The notes under the pieces were generated by a model. The model made no database searches and was not told where the DNA came from. It worked only from the letters and a program-made list of their open reading frames with translations. This document shows, piece by piece, positions 56,701 through 64,000 of a stretch of 64,000 nt of DNA; the stretch's first letter is position 1, and each line of letters starts with the position of its first letter. Source of the DNA: an uncultured Paracoccaceae bacterium (GTDB lineage: Bacteria > Pseudomonadota > Alphaproteobacteria > Rhodobacterales > Rhodobacteraceae); contig CANNFE010000007.1 of the NCBI GenBank assembly GCA_947503775.1, forward strand, positions 62,001 to 126,000. The letters run 5' to 3'. Both the position numbers and the translations under genes were made by a program.

Positions 56701-59247
56701 GTCTCCGACGATCGTGCCGCCGCTGAGCAAGATACCGTCAGAATCGTTTTCGAACGTACCGTTTGCAGTTAGCGTACGCGTGTTCCCAACGGTAACCGTG
56801 CCATCATTATCGAATAGCTCGCTTATAGTCAGGTCTCCACCATCAACGCGAAAATCATCGTCGTTGTCAACGGCGCCCGTTACGTTGAGATTACCAGTGA
56901 TGGTCGTCAGTCCGTCATTCTCGATGCTTCCCGAAAGACCGCCCTGAATATCCAATTGGTCGTTGTTAACGACCGCGCCATTGATCTGGCCTTCGCTGAT
57001 CATCATTCCGTTGTTAACGAGCGCAGCGTTGATCTGGCCTTCGCTGATCATCATTCCGTTGTTAACGACCCCTCCGGCCTCTAGCGTGCCATCGCTATCG
57101 ATGAAAACATCGCCGCTATTTGTCAGGTCAGTCGCAGTCAGACGTGATTCAATAATCCTAAGGCGCGCATTATCTGCCGGATTGGCGGTGTTCGTTATAT
57201 TCACATCACCGCCAACCAGAAGATCGCCATCGACCGTCGCCAAGCCAGCGCCAGTCACGAACACATCATTCGTGACCTCACCTGCAAGCGTTGCCGTCCC
57301 AGTGTTCCGCAAGGTGCCTCTGATCTCCCGATTCAGATCCAATTGAGCTTCGTTGATCACCTCACCCTCAACCCGCCCATCAACAAACAGATCGCCTGTA
57401 TTCGTGATTGTATTCGCTTCGAGCAGCCCGACGGAACTGTTGTTGGCCTCAACCCTGGTTGTACCGGCATTCACATACTGATCGATGCGTCGAAGTCTGC
57501 CATCAGCTTCTACTGTAATCGTGCCCGGCACGCCCAAGACAGATTGGTTATCGACGTCATTTCCAAGCGCATTGACGTCAACATCGACGGTAAGAGAATT
57601 ACGATTGTCCAAAGCTCCATCGAGCCGCTGGCTTATGTCGAAATCAAGCTCGGACTCGTTTTCGATCGTACCGCGCAGCCGCACATTTCCAGAGATGGCT
57701 GAGCCGTTCTGAAGCTCGATCGTCTCCGCCTCGAGAACCAGCCTGCCCGCGCCGGTTCCTTCGACAAGACCGCCATCCTGATTAGTGAAGGTGCCAGTCA
57801 CTCTCAAGCCAACATTGTCATCCTCACTACTCACCACGATGCCACTGTTATCGAAATTACCGGAAACGTCCGTCGTCTGCTCAACCTCAAAACGGTTTGT
57901 TGCAGTATTCTCGACGTCGCCGAACGACCCCGTTGCCCTGACTGTGCCGTTATTCGTCAAAGTGCCAGAGATGTTTCCGGCATTTACGAGCGTCCCGGCA
58001 TTCTCGACAGTGCCGACCAGCGAACCGTCGCGGCCGATATTTAGGGTTCCGTTCTCAGAGATGGTCGCCGCGACTGTCTCTCCATCATCGCTATCGGACA
58101 GTTGGGCATTGAGGTTTACGGTGCCATACTCGCCAACCGAGAGACCGCCATCTGCGTCGACACCCGAGGGATTGCCATCCGCGTCGACAGCCGAATTGAT
58201 GGTCAATTGTCCGCTATAGACTGTCCCACTATCCTCAATGCCTGATACCGAAATGGCATTGGTGCTTGTTTCGCCATCGATTGTCGCTATCGCGTCGCCA
58301 TCCTCAACAGTGCCGCGAATAGTGATATTGTCAGTGCCGGTATTCAGTCCAGCGGCCCCGCCAAGTGTTGCCTCCCCACCCTCAGCAGTTATCGCCCCGG
58401 TTGTTCCGCTCAGTGTCAGGGTCGACCGGTCAGCAATGATCGCTGCGCTTGTGCCGGTTAGGGTAACGGCAGAGTCAGTTGCTGAGACCTCTCCGCTCGT
58501 GCCATTCAAAGTCAAGTTCGACCCAGTCGCTGTGATCCCTTGGCTCGTACCGCTCAAGTCTAAGGTAGAGCTATTGGCTGTCACGCTGCCATTCAGGGTC
58601 CCTGTGCTGGAGAAGGCCGCTCCGTCATTCACCGAGACGGGGCCGCCAAGCACATCCTCGTTTTGCACGGTGATGTCTTCTCCTGTGACAGTGAGACCCT
58701 CGACGTCAGCCTGATCATCCGAGAGGATAAGGGTTCCGTTCCCGCTGACCGAAAACTGCCCATCAAGCGCAGAACTGATATTTGCCTCGACACCGTTGCC
58801 CATCGTAATGGCGATGTTGGTTCCATCTGAACCGATCACACCATCGGGATTGCCATCACCGCTGTCATCGACTCGATCGATACTGTATCCTGATGCATCG
58901 ATTGTAATGCTACTAGGAACGACATCTCCAGTTACACTTATAATACTTTGCGCAGGGCCATCCGTTGTGGAACTGAAAAAAACGCTGTCACCATTTTGAA
59001 AATTTGTCGAGGCGGTATTGTCATCTCTTTCTGTCCAGTTATCTGAGTTTACAGCCCAGTCTCCATCACCGGACTGATTCTCATCAGTAACGGTATCTCC
59101 GTCCCATTGAATACCCTGTGCGAAAACAGGTGATACAACGGACCCAAACGCGAGCACGACAGCAGTTAGCGTACTCGTTTGTAGAAGTCTCACTCGGTAA
59201 CCACTAGCAGGTGACGACCACGGAAACCGAGGTTGGAAATTCAGCAT
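53779..59247 (-). CDS. Giant autotransporter (beta-helix passenger, OM barrel)
   Basis: The 1822-residue protein has an extended signal segment (about 1-44, cleaved near PVFAQ). A passenger of about 1450 residues rich in Asp, Asn, Gly and Thr follows, dominated by repeats of the type N-x-G-x-(6-10)-G-x-(3-5)-V/L-x-N that should form a beta-helix. A C-terminal beta-barrel of about 280 residues ends in V-R-L-Q-F, the usual last-residue Phe. It probably works as an adhesin or surface protein. A 16-residue tandem duplication occurs in the passenger. It lies about 100 bases after the tssK start, on the same strand; a functional link to T6SS is unproven. Confidence 0.9.
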   Translation of the reverse strand: MLNFQPRFPWSSPASGYRVRLLQTSTLTAVVLAFGSVVSPVFAQGIQWDGDTVTDENQSGDGDWAVNSDNWTERDDNTASTNFQNGDSVFFSSTTDGPAQSIISVTGDVVPSSITIDASGYSIDRVDDSGDGNPDGVIGSDGTNIAITMGNGVEANISSALDGQFSVSGNGTLILSDDQADVEGLTVTGEDITVQNEDVLGGPVSVNDGAAFSSTGTLNGSVTANSSTLDLSGTSQGITATGSNLTLNGTSGEVSATDSAVTLTGTSAAIIADRSTLTLSGTTGAITAEGGEATLGGAAGLNTGTDNITIRGTVEDGDAIATIDGETSTNAISVSGIEDSGTVYSGQLTINSAVDADGNPSGVDADGGLSVGEYGTVNLNAQLSDSDDGETVAATISENGTLNIGRDGSLVGTVENAGTLVNAGNISGTLTNNGTVRATGSFGDVENTATNRFEVEQTTDVSGNFDNSGIVVSSEDDNVGLRVTGTFTNQDGGLVEGTGAGRLVLEAETIELQNGSAISGNVRLRGTIENESELDFDISQRLDGALDNRNSLTVDVDVNALGNDVDNQSVLGVPGTITVEADGRLRRIDQYVNAGTTRVEANNSSVGLLEANTITNTGDLFVDGRVEGEVINEAQLDLNREIRGTLRNTGTATLAGEVTNDVFVTGAGLATVDGDLLVGGDVNITNTANPADNARLRIIESRLTATDLTNSGDVFIDSDGTLEAGGVVNNGMMISEGQINAALVNNGMMISEGQINGAVVNNDQLDIQGGLSGSIENDGLTTITGNLNVTGAVDNDDDFRVDGGDLTISELFDNDGTVTVGNTRTLTANGTFENDSDGILLSGGTIVGDIDNAGRAELSNSITGDLLTIEDGETNFVGTLDLEGRLGGDGGRVNVQVGTTTVDSISYGGTLTVDEGTNLISRNAAEDANTGGTFNINGNFSSSQFVNDGDVNVVGTFSSSQIRNEGDVNVTGTIDGALDNNSRLEMAGGRITGTVDSLGSIAIVDDPLSADPDISQIDGLISLEREGGRTGRLDVDAVLIGNVENSGIVDITNELRGNVRSENQGVTDITSSGVLAGSLVNNGASRANIDGQVTGNITNSQNATTRLRGTLDGSLANTGRVLARGSIGGDVTNSRAGDVDGVFDLTGDLVVNGDLSSSGRVSVSDGDLTVTTIANSGTFEVFLDDTVTVTGSGSPSFVNSGALGSVINDGTIIANVRNEAPSQFTSSREVRGDLTNLGAASLSGLVTGQLQSSGSVTTSAPLDVQDGVSNSGLFSIGSGMDTTQFTNTASGTVSLDGTLRSSLTNDGAFSTMTGSRIVGDIDNSGVFALSDAGTLRIDGNVNNSSDPNRTGRFSAADNGSIGDLIEINGDLNGGQFALDLDLQTREEGASTLNAADRVVVTGDVSGTVNLVFDLTDNPVGPQDNILVFDVQDGQTDFDFTASGLPSAGEAIIYALGRGEGGDLFISDQVNPAIGAIAGNITLTQSLIGSIVNRPSSPFVIGLAYDDEDSCGLGGWTRALGGTAEVDGTTKTDNIELESTLSASYSGIQFGGDYACFNGFYNGWDLAFGGIGGVNVGETSQPVFALDLTGTRQLRDQQTSENEVDFRQTYFGVYVTANRGPLSADLQYRIERTDFEISNEARGGSASLGLDQEFESRAQTLSGSASYFVPIGETGFGFIPTAGFALTRTETDKIEFDSGTLEIQDSQSNVGFVGATLSKSQFAENGLSAINYFGTATVYSDFADDPESLFKRVDEDGNDVVDKSTSSNLGTYGEVSVGANYIRILDPGQLANARQFNASVRADARFSEDVESYGLTAQVRLQF
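56981..57076 (-). repeat. 48-bp tandem duplication inside the autotransporter gene
   Basis: Two 48-bp units (56981-57028 and 57029-57076) are identical over most of their first 41 bases and encode two copies of V-N-N-G-M-M-I-S-E-G-Q-I-N with short diverged tails. The near-identity at DNA level points to a recent slippage or recombination event, so copy number may vary between strains. Confidence 0.85.
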
Positions 59248-59355
59248 GGAAAATACCCTGAGAAAAAAGCAGCGTCATACCGAGTTTGCACATGCATCGC
59301 GGGCGTTCAACTCGTTCAGGGCGTTCTCAGGAGAGATTAACATTTCCGCCACAAC

Positions 59356-59997
59356 TTAGCCGGAAGCCGAGATATCGAGGATCCGGCCCGGCGCTGCCTG
59401 CGCATCTGCGGCCTCATGCGTCACCATCATGACCGGTAAGGCGCGCTCGGTTGCCATGCTGAAAACGAGCGTTCGGATCTGATCCCGCAGATCCGCGTCG
59501 AGTTTGGAAAAAGGCTCATCCAGCAAAACCGCCTCGGGCTCCGACAGCAGCATGCGCATCAGCGATACTCTGGCTTTCTGGCCGCCCGACAGCGTCGCGG
59601 GATCGCGGTCCTCGGCGCCCGGCAGATCGATCGCCTCTAGCGCCTGGCGGACCCGCGCGCGACGATCTTGGCGAGAGCCGCCCGGGCGCAGACCGAAGGC
59701 TAGGTTGTCGAAGACGCTCATATGCGGAAAGAGCAGATCATCCTGAAAAAGCAACCCGATCCGGCGGTCGGTTGTCGGAAGATCTGTCACGTCCCGCCCA
59801 TTCAGGATCACGCGGCCGCGCGCTTCGAACTCGGAGGGAAGCGTTCCGATCAGATAGGCAAGCAAGGTTGATTTTCCTGATCCGGACGGACCCATTAGGG
59901 AAAATACCTCACCCGGCTGGATTGTGTCGTTCAAAGCGACGAGCAGAGCGTCGCCTTTCCAGATCTCAACCTTATCGAGAAAGAGCCCGTCAGCCAT
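59356..59997 (-). CDS. ABC transporter ATPase, YnjD-like
   Basis: This ATPase powers import by the permease and binding protein encoded just upstream. The 213-residue protein has GPSGSGKSTLLAYLIG as Walker A, LLFQDDLLFPHMSV around the Q-loop, LSGGQKARVSLMRML as the signature, AVLLDEPFSKLDAD as Walker B and a TH switch in MMVTHEAADAQA. The gene order matches E. coli ynjBCD, although the transported compound is not established there. The start at 59997 overlaps the permease gene by 8 bases. Confidence 0.87.
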   Translation of the reverse strand: MADGLFLDKVEIWKGDALLVALNDTIQPGEVFSLMGPSGSGKSTLLAYLIGTLPSEFEARGRVILNGRDVTDLPTTDRRIGLLFQDDLLFPHMSVFDNLAFGLRPGGSRQDRRARVRQALEAIDLPGAEDRDPATLSGGQKARVSLMRMLLSEPEAVLLDEPFSKLDADLRDQIRTLVFSMATERALPVMMVTHEAADAQAAPGRILDISASG

Positions 59998-61708
59998 GCT
60001 TAAGATCCACTCGATTGCGCCAAACCCACGCTGGTAGCGCCAAGGCCACGGCGAAAGGCAACAATGCTCCGGCGGTCTGCAGAAGAGCATAGACCCCAAT
60101 CGCTCGGCGATCGCCCCCCGATGAGATGGCCAGCGCCTCGGTCGTCAGGGTTTGAACTCGCCCCCCTCCGACCAAAAGTGTTGGAAGATACTGGCCGACC
60201 GACACCGCGAACCCAACTGCCGTTGCAGTCAGTATCGGCCGAAGCATCATGGGAAGTCGGACCATCCATAAAGTCCGTTCGGACCCCGCACCTAAGGCCG
60301 ATGCCACCACGGCAAAGCGCGTGTCCCATGCACGGTAGGGATCGCCTAGAGACAAGAAAACATAAGGAAAGACGAAGACGATGTGAGCGAGCGTGACAGC
60401 GAGAACGCCACCCGACAGGCCTGTACCAAGCATTAAGGTCTGCAGGCCGGGCAGGAAGGCCGTCTGAGGTATCAGAATTGGCAGGTACAGGATCAGAAGG
60501 GCTTTTGAAGACAGCTTCAGACCATAGCGATGCTCTGCTTCCAGACAGCCAAGTGCGAGAAGAAGGGCGATCAGGACAGAGCAGGCCGCGATCAGCGCCG
60601 TTTGTCCGGTCGCGGCGGCGAGACTGTCACTATGCCGCATCCAGCTTCTGAGCGTGAGGCTATCGGGGGCGACGTCAGGAAAGCTCCAGGCGCCCGCGAA
60701 AGACCAGAGGGCAAGAGAGGCCAGCCCAAGGCAGGTCATGACCACAACCAAACCACTCAGCAGAACGCCTGATCCCCGCAGCAGGGTGTCACGTTTGCCG
60801 CGCTTTCCTGAAATGATCGCTCTTCGCCCGAGCCATGCGATGATCTGCTCTCCAGCCTGCCATATAAGGATCGCTCCGAGGACGAGGACCGCTTGCCAAA
60901 GAGCGCCCGCGGCCGCCACAAGTCGCATCGACAGGTCCGGGTCGGACATCCATCTGACGATCTGAACCGATAATGTCGGCGGAAGATTGGGGCCAAGGAT
61001 CACACCGACATCCACCACGGACATCGAATAGGACAGCACTACATAAATCGGCAGTCGGATTTGCTGATACACCTTCGGAAAGACAGTCTTGAGCCAGCCT
61101 GATAAGCGCCCATATCCGAGGGTCTGCGCCACCTTCATCGATCTTTGACCGCCGGTCTGCCCAAGCGCGGACAGCGTCATCAAAAGAAGAAACGGCACCT
61201 CTTTTGAGATCAGACCAGCGGCGAGGGACAGTCCGAGAGGATCCTGAAGAATAAGAAGGTCCGGCGGCCTATCCCAGCCTGTCAAGCCAGGCGACAGACC
61301 ACGGACGATCCAGCCTGAAGGCGCAATCAGAAAAGCGAGCCCAAATGCGGCTGCGGCATGCGGGATCGACAGCAGCGGCGACAGCACGGTTTGCAGGAAG
61401 GTAAACACTCTGGTCCCCGACCAACCGGCAACGATGAGAACTACGATAAACAGCGAGATAGCAGTGGTCAGAAACCCAACGCCAATCGACAGCAATGTCG
61501 CGCGCCATATGCCTGTCCAGCCAAAAAGATCACGAATGGGATCAAGCGTAAGGGCAGTCTGGTTGATCGCCGGGAAATAGCCGAAAGCCGGAGCGATCGT
61601 ACCAGCCAGCCCGGCACACACAGGCCCCAGAAGAAGCAAGATGGTGATAAAAGGAAACCAGGCGAGCTTGCTGGACGAGGATGCACTCACCTCATCGGCC
61701 GCTGCCAT
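59990..61708 (-). CDS. Fused ABC transporter permease, YnjC-like
   Basis: The 572-residue membrane protein contains two halves, each with about six helices and an EAA-type loop (QTLGYGRLSGWLKTVFPKV in the first; ASALGAGSERTLWMVRLPMM in the second). So one chain does the work of two permease subunits, as in YnjC and some thiamine and iron(III) importers. It overlaps the binding-protein gene by 17 bases and the ATPase gene by 8. The start at 61708 is favoured over the longer frame to 61879. Confidence 0.85.
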   Translation of the reverse strand: MAAADEVSASSSSKLAWFPFITILLLLGPVCAGLAGTIAPAFGYFPAINQTALTLDPIRDLFGWTGIWRATLLSIGVGFLTTAISLFIVVLIVAGWSGTRVFTFLQTVLSPLLSIPHAAAAFGLAFLIAPSGWIVRGLSPGLTGWDRPPDLLILQDPLGLSLAAGLISKEVPFLLLMTLSALGQTGGQRSMKVAQTLGYGRLSGWLKTVFPKVYQQIRLPIYVVLSYSMSVVDVGVILGPNLPPTLSVQIVRWMSDPDLSMRLVAAAGALWQAVLVLGAILIWQAGEQIIAWLGRRAIISGKRGKRDTLLRGSGVLLSGLVVVMTCLGLASLALWSFAGAWSFPDVAPDSLTLRSWMRHSDSLAAATGQTALIAACSVLIALLLALGCLEAEHRYGLKLSSKALLILYLPILIPQTAFLPGLQTLMLGTGLSGGVLAVTLAHIVFVFPYVFLSLGDPYRAWDTRFAVVASALGAGSERTLWMVRLPMMLRPILTATAVGFAVSVGQYLPTLLVGGGRVQTLTTEALAISSGGDRRAIGVYALLQTAGALLPFAVALALPAWVWRNRVDLKHG

Positions 61709-62891
61709 ATCGCTTAATCCAGTCCGCCGCGATCCGCTCCGCCCAGCTTGGGTGAGGTTCGGGCAGAGCCGGCCCCAGCTCATCAGGGGAGAGGGTCGCA
61801 ACACCCAGATCGAGCGCATCGAATGCATTCCGATCCGCTGCGGAGAGCTTGTCCATCGAGAGGACCGTTCCGTAGCCAAGGATATCAGGATCCTGCGCCC
61901 GGAGCTGCGCCTCGGCAGATAGAAGGAAATTCGCGACGATCATCGCGCCTTCTGTTGCATCGGAGTTATAGGGGACCGCGACAAAGCTGGCATTGCCCAG
62001 CGTGCCACCCTCAAGGACAAAGGTCCTCACAGTATCAGGAAGCTGAAAATTGGCGATCGCGGCTGTCGCTTCCCCGGGAGAAAACGAGATCGCAAGGTCG
62101 ATTTCCTCGTCTGCGATCAGTTGCAGCTGTCTTGGACCCGTTTGGGGGTAGGCGCGCCCTTCACGCCAAAGCGTGGGCGTAAGCTCTTCCATGAAGGTCC
62201 AAAGCGGTTCAGTCGTTTCCGCATAATTCGCATCTGTGGCCGGCTCTGCCAGAGCGCCGGTGCTCTCGCTCAGATCGATGAGTGCCTGTTTCAGAAAGGT
62301 CGTCCCAAGAAAATCCGGTGGCTGGGGGAAGGTAAAGCGGCCCGGGTTTTCCTGGCTCCAGGTCAGGATCTCTTCCATCGATCCAAGTGGGTCGGGCAGA
62401 TCAGCGCTGTCATACATGAAAACGACCTGCGCCATTGCCCATGGGCTTTCATAACCATCCGTCGGAACTGTGAAATCCGTTCGAACCGTCTTGCCATCGA
62501 CATCCACCAGATCCCAATTCGGAAGATCCTCTGCAAATGGACCATAAAGCAGCTCCGCGTCTTTCATGGCGGCAAAGTTCGCCCCATTGATCCAGATAAG
62601 GTCGATCGCGCCGTCAGTGTCTTGGCCGGCCTGCTTTTCGGCCAGAACGCGGCTGACAGCCTCTCCGGTGTCGGTCAGCTTCACATGCTCGAGAGTGACC
62701 CCATACTCCTCCGACACGCGCTCTCCGACCCAAGCGATGAAATCGTTCGTGGTCGTCGAACCGCCCCATGCATTCCAATAGACGGTCTGTCCCTTTGCGG
62801 CCTCCAGAACGGCAGGCCAGTCCTCTGGCGCGGTCTGTGCGCCTGCTGCAAATGGAAGAAGGGCAATCAGAGCCGGTGCGATAGATTTCAT
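61692..62891 (-). CDS. ABC transporter periplasmic substrate-binding protein, YnjB-like
   Basis: The 399-residue protein has a signal peptide (cleavage after FAAGAQ) and an extracellular binding fold with ADEEIDLAISFSPGEAT and the early WGGSTTTNDFIAWVGERV, characteristic of YnjB-type proteins. The cluster with a fused permease and ATPase suggests import of a small solute; thiamine-like, polyamine-like and metal substrates all use this architecture, and nothing here decides. The start at 62891 is chosen over the frame opening at 62981. Confidence 0.85.
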   Translation of the reverse strand: MKSIAPALIALLPFAAGAQTAPEDWPAVLEAAKGQTVYWNAWGGSTTTNDFIAWVGERVSEEYGVTLEHVKLTDTGEAVSRVLAEKQAGQDTDGAIDLIWINGANFAAMKDAELLYGPFAEDLPNWDLVDVDGKTVRTDFTVPTDGYESPWAMAQVVFMYDSADLPDPLGSMEEILTWSQENPGRFTFPQPPDFLGTTFLKQALIDLSESTGALAEPATDANYAETTEPLWTFMEELTPTLWREGRAYPQTGPRQLQLIADEEIDLAISFSPGEATAAIANFQLPDTVRTFVLEGGTLGNASFVAVPYNSDATEGAMIVANFLLSAEAQLRAQDPDILGYGTVLSMDKLSAADRNAFDALDLGVATLSPDELGPALPEPHPSWAERIAADWIKRYGSGR

Positions 62892-62892
62892 G

Positions 62893-63522
62893 TCAGGTCC
62901 CCAACTCGTCGCTGGACTGCGTGAAGATACGCCGTGCCAGCAGAATTCTTGATATGGCGGTGATGAAACAGAGCGTGCCAAAGATCCACGCCAAAACTGG
63001 AAACAATTCGGGGAAGAGGCACAGGAGAATGAAGAAAGCGATTGTCTCGGTTCCTTCGAGAAGCCCGCCCGTGAAATAGAGAGACTTCACACCGCGTGCA
63101 TCGGTTGTGATCTGCGCTTTCTCGGCGAGGATCGCGTAGCCGAGAAAGCTCGTGCCGTTGAAGTAGAAACTGGTGAGCAAAAAGGCTCCGGCGGCCCCGT
63201 TCGAGACGGGATCGCTTAGGACAAAAGCCAGCGGAATAGCACCGTAAAACAGAAAATCGCAGGCGATATCGAGATATCCGCCAAAATCGGTCCGCTTGCT
63301 GGCGCGGGCAACCGCCCCATCAAGCCCATCGGCCAAACGAGAGGTCAGAAGAGGGATCAGCGCCAGCCCGGTCTCCCCGATCGCGATCAGGGCTGCGGCG
63401 CCCAGGCCAAGGATCAGTCCGGCGAGCGTCACTTGATTTGCCGAGATGCCCTGTTTCGCAACAAGACGGCCAAGCGAGTTGAGCGGCGGGTCTATCAGTT
63501 TTCGGGCAGCAGCATCCAGCAT
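62893..63522 (-). CDS. CDP-alcohol phosphatidyltransferase, YnjF-like
   Basis: The 209-residue membrane protein has the complete family signature D-G-L-D-G-A-V-A-R then G-G-Y-L-D-I-A-C-D (the DxxDGxxARxxxxxxxxGxxxDxxxD motif that binds CDP and metal). About six helices are visible. Such enzymes build phospholipid head groups; the alcohol is not known for YnjF. It is 1 base from the binding-protein gene, as in E. coli ynj-type clusters, and probably co-transcribed with the gene at the right edge. Confidence 0.88.
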   Translation of the reverse strand: MLDAAARKLIDPPLNSLGRLVAKQGISANQVTLAGLILGLGAAALIAIGETGLALIPLLTSRLADGLDGAVARASKRTDFGGYLDIACDFLFYGAIPLAFVLSDPVSNGAAGAFLLTSFYFNGTSFLGYAILAEKAQITTDARGVKSLYFTGGLLEGTETIAFFILLCLFPELFPVLAWIFGTLCFITAISRILLARRIFTQSSDELGT

Positions 63523-63654
63523 GTATCGGGCTTTTCGTTTTCACCCTTTTCGGCCTTCACCCTTTCTAGCGCAATCAGCCTGACGCCATTGTGAGCGATA
63601 CGCATGTACCGGGCATTAGCTGAAAATCTACCCAACTGAAAAAGACTGGACCGT

Positions 63655-64000
63655 CTATCGCCTCCCGACGATTTCTTCGGCCAGTGTGGGATGAACGGCA
63701 GTTGCACGTGTCAGATCCTCGGTCGTGGTGCCTGCGGCCAGACAGGAAGCAATCCACGCGATCTCATCGGCAGCCGAATGACCGATAAGAACCGCCCCCT
63801 TGATCCGACCGGATGCGCTATCGCTGTTGATCTTGCCATAGACGTCGATAGCGCTTGCTGACAGGACGCCGCTGGACAGAGGGGTAGTTGATCCTTCGAT
63901 CACGCTGTCCTCTTTGAGATCTCCGACCTGAGCAATAGGCGGATAGAGGAATGTGGCAGAACTGACAAGATTGAGATCCGGGATCCGCGATCCTTCTCCA
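63655..64000 (-). CDS. Pyridine nucleotide-disulfide oxidoreductase, C-terminal part (partial)
   Basis: Reading from the right edge, the frame gives SSATFLYPPIAQVGDL, then VLIGHSAADEIAWIASCLAA and AVHPTLAEEIVGRR. This is the dimerisation domain of the glutathione-reductase / mercuric-reductase family, with the His-Pro-Thr and Glu that act as the base next to the partner's disulfide. The FAD and NAD domains lie outside the window. The gene is 132 bases from ynjF-like on the same strand. Only the last 114 residues are visible, so the substrate cannot be named. Confidence 0.82.
   Translation of the reverse strand, partial: GEGSRIPDLNLVSSATFLYPPIAQVGDLKEDSVIEGSTTPLSSGVLSASAIDVYGKINSDSASGRIKGAVLIGHSAADEIAWIASCLAAGTTTEDLTRATAVHPTLAEEIVGRR

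Noticed and set aside
56941-57076. CRISPR-like repeats in the autotransporter region
   Set aside because: The units are contiguous, in frame and encode the beta-helix passenger; there are no spacers.
63495-63707. Small open frame between the ynjF-like gene and the oxidoreductase
   Set aside because: No start signal and no recognisable pattern; it overlaps the start of the phosphatidyltransferase and the end of the oxidoreductase.

Overview
The window looks like a chromosomal segment of a marine-type alphaproteobacterium of the Rhodobacteraceae (Roseobacter group). The grounds are the high GC content, the succinate dehydrogenase / malate dehydrogenase / succinyl-CoA synthetase / 2-oxoglutarate dehydrogenase gene order with small accessory genes in between, two ethylmalonyl-CoA pathway genes, and family types common in that group (Hint-domain protein, DUF1737, NnrU, DUF6931). 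No RNA genes, CRISPR arrays, insertion sequences or prophage were seen. Assignments rest on reading the translated sequences; no searches were run.

Region 1 (1-22.6 kb) is central metabolism. On the minus strand lie the start of sdhA, then sdhD and sdhC, a Hint-domain protein, and a tight cluster encoding mesaconyl-CoA hydratase (mch), a DUF1737 protein, an NnrU-like membrane protein and malyl-CoA thioesterase (mcl2). On the plus strand are mdh, sucC, sucD, sucA, odhB (sucB) and lpd. Between them sit small genes: a glycosyltransferase, a lipoprotein, a sulfotransferase, two DUF805 proteins, a low-GC GIY-YIG-like gene, and two MAPEG proteins around an L,D-transpeptidase. A 13-bp sequence containing GTGATCAC occurs upstream of both sdhC and sucC and may be a shared operator.

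Region 2 (22.8-53.7 kb) is a type VI secretion (T6SS) locus. The plus strand carries a DUF6931 protein, tagH (FHA), tssA, tssB, tssC, hcp, tssE, tssF, tssG and clpV. The minus strand carries tssK, tssL (with an OmpA domain), tssM, tagF, the phosphatase pppA and the kinase ppkA. No vgrG, PAAR or tssJ was found. Between clpV and ppkA lies an unusual envelope module (35.5-43.7 kb): a membrane-anchored M23 endopeptidase fused to a lysozyme-like domain, a caspase-like protein that has lost its catalytic histidine, three small secreted proteins, and an ExbB-ExbD-ExbD-TonB-like set. The C-terminal domain of the TonB-like protein is clearly related to the periplasmic C-terminal domain of PpkA, with two cysteines at identical spacing, and the two genes meet tail to tail with a 4-bp overlap. 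This is the best candidate here for an undescribed system: a proton-motive-force-driven accessory to T6SS phospho-signalling or cell-wall passage.

Region 3 (53.8-64 kb) encodes a giant autotransporter (1822 aa) and a transport cluster resembling E. coli ynjBCD-ynjF: binding protein, fused permease, ATPase and CDP-alcohol phosphatidyltransferase. It is followed by the C-terminal part of a pyridine nucleotide-disulfide oxidoreductase that runs off the right edge.
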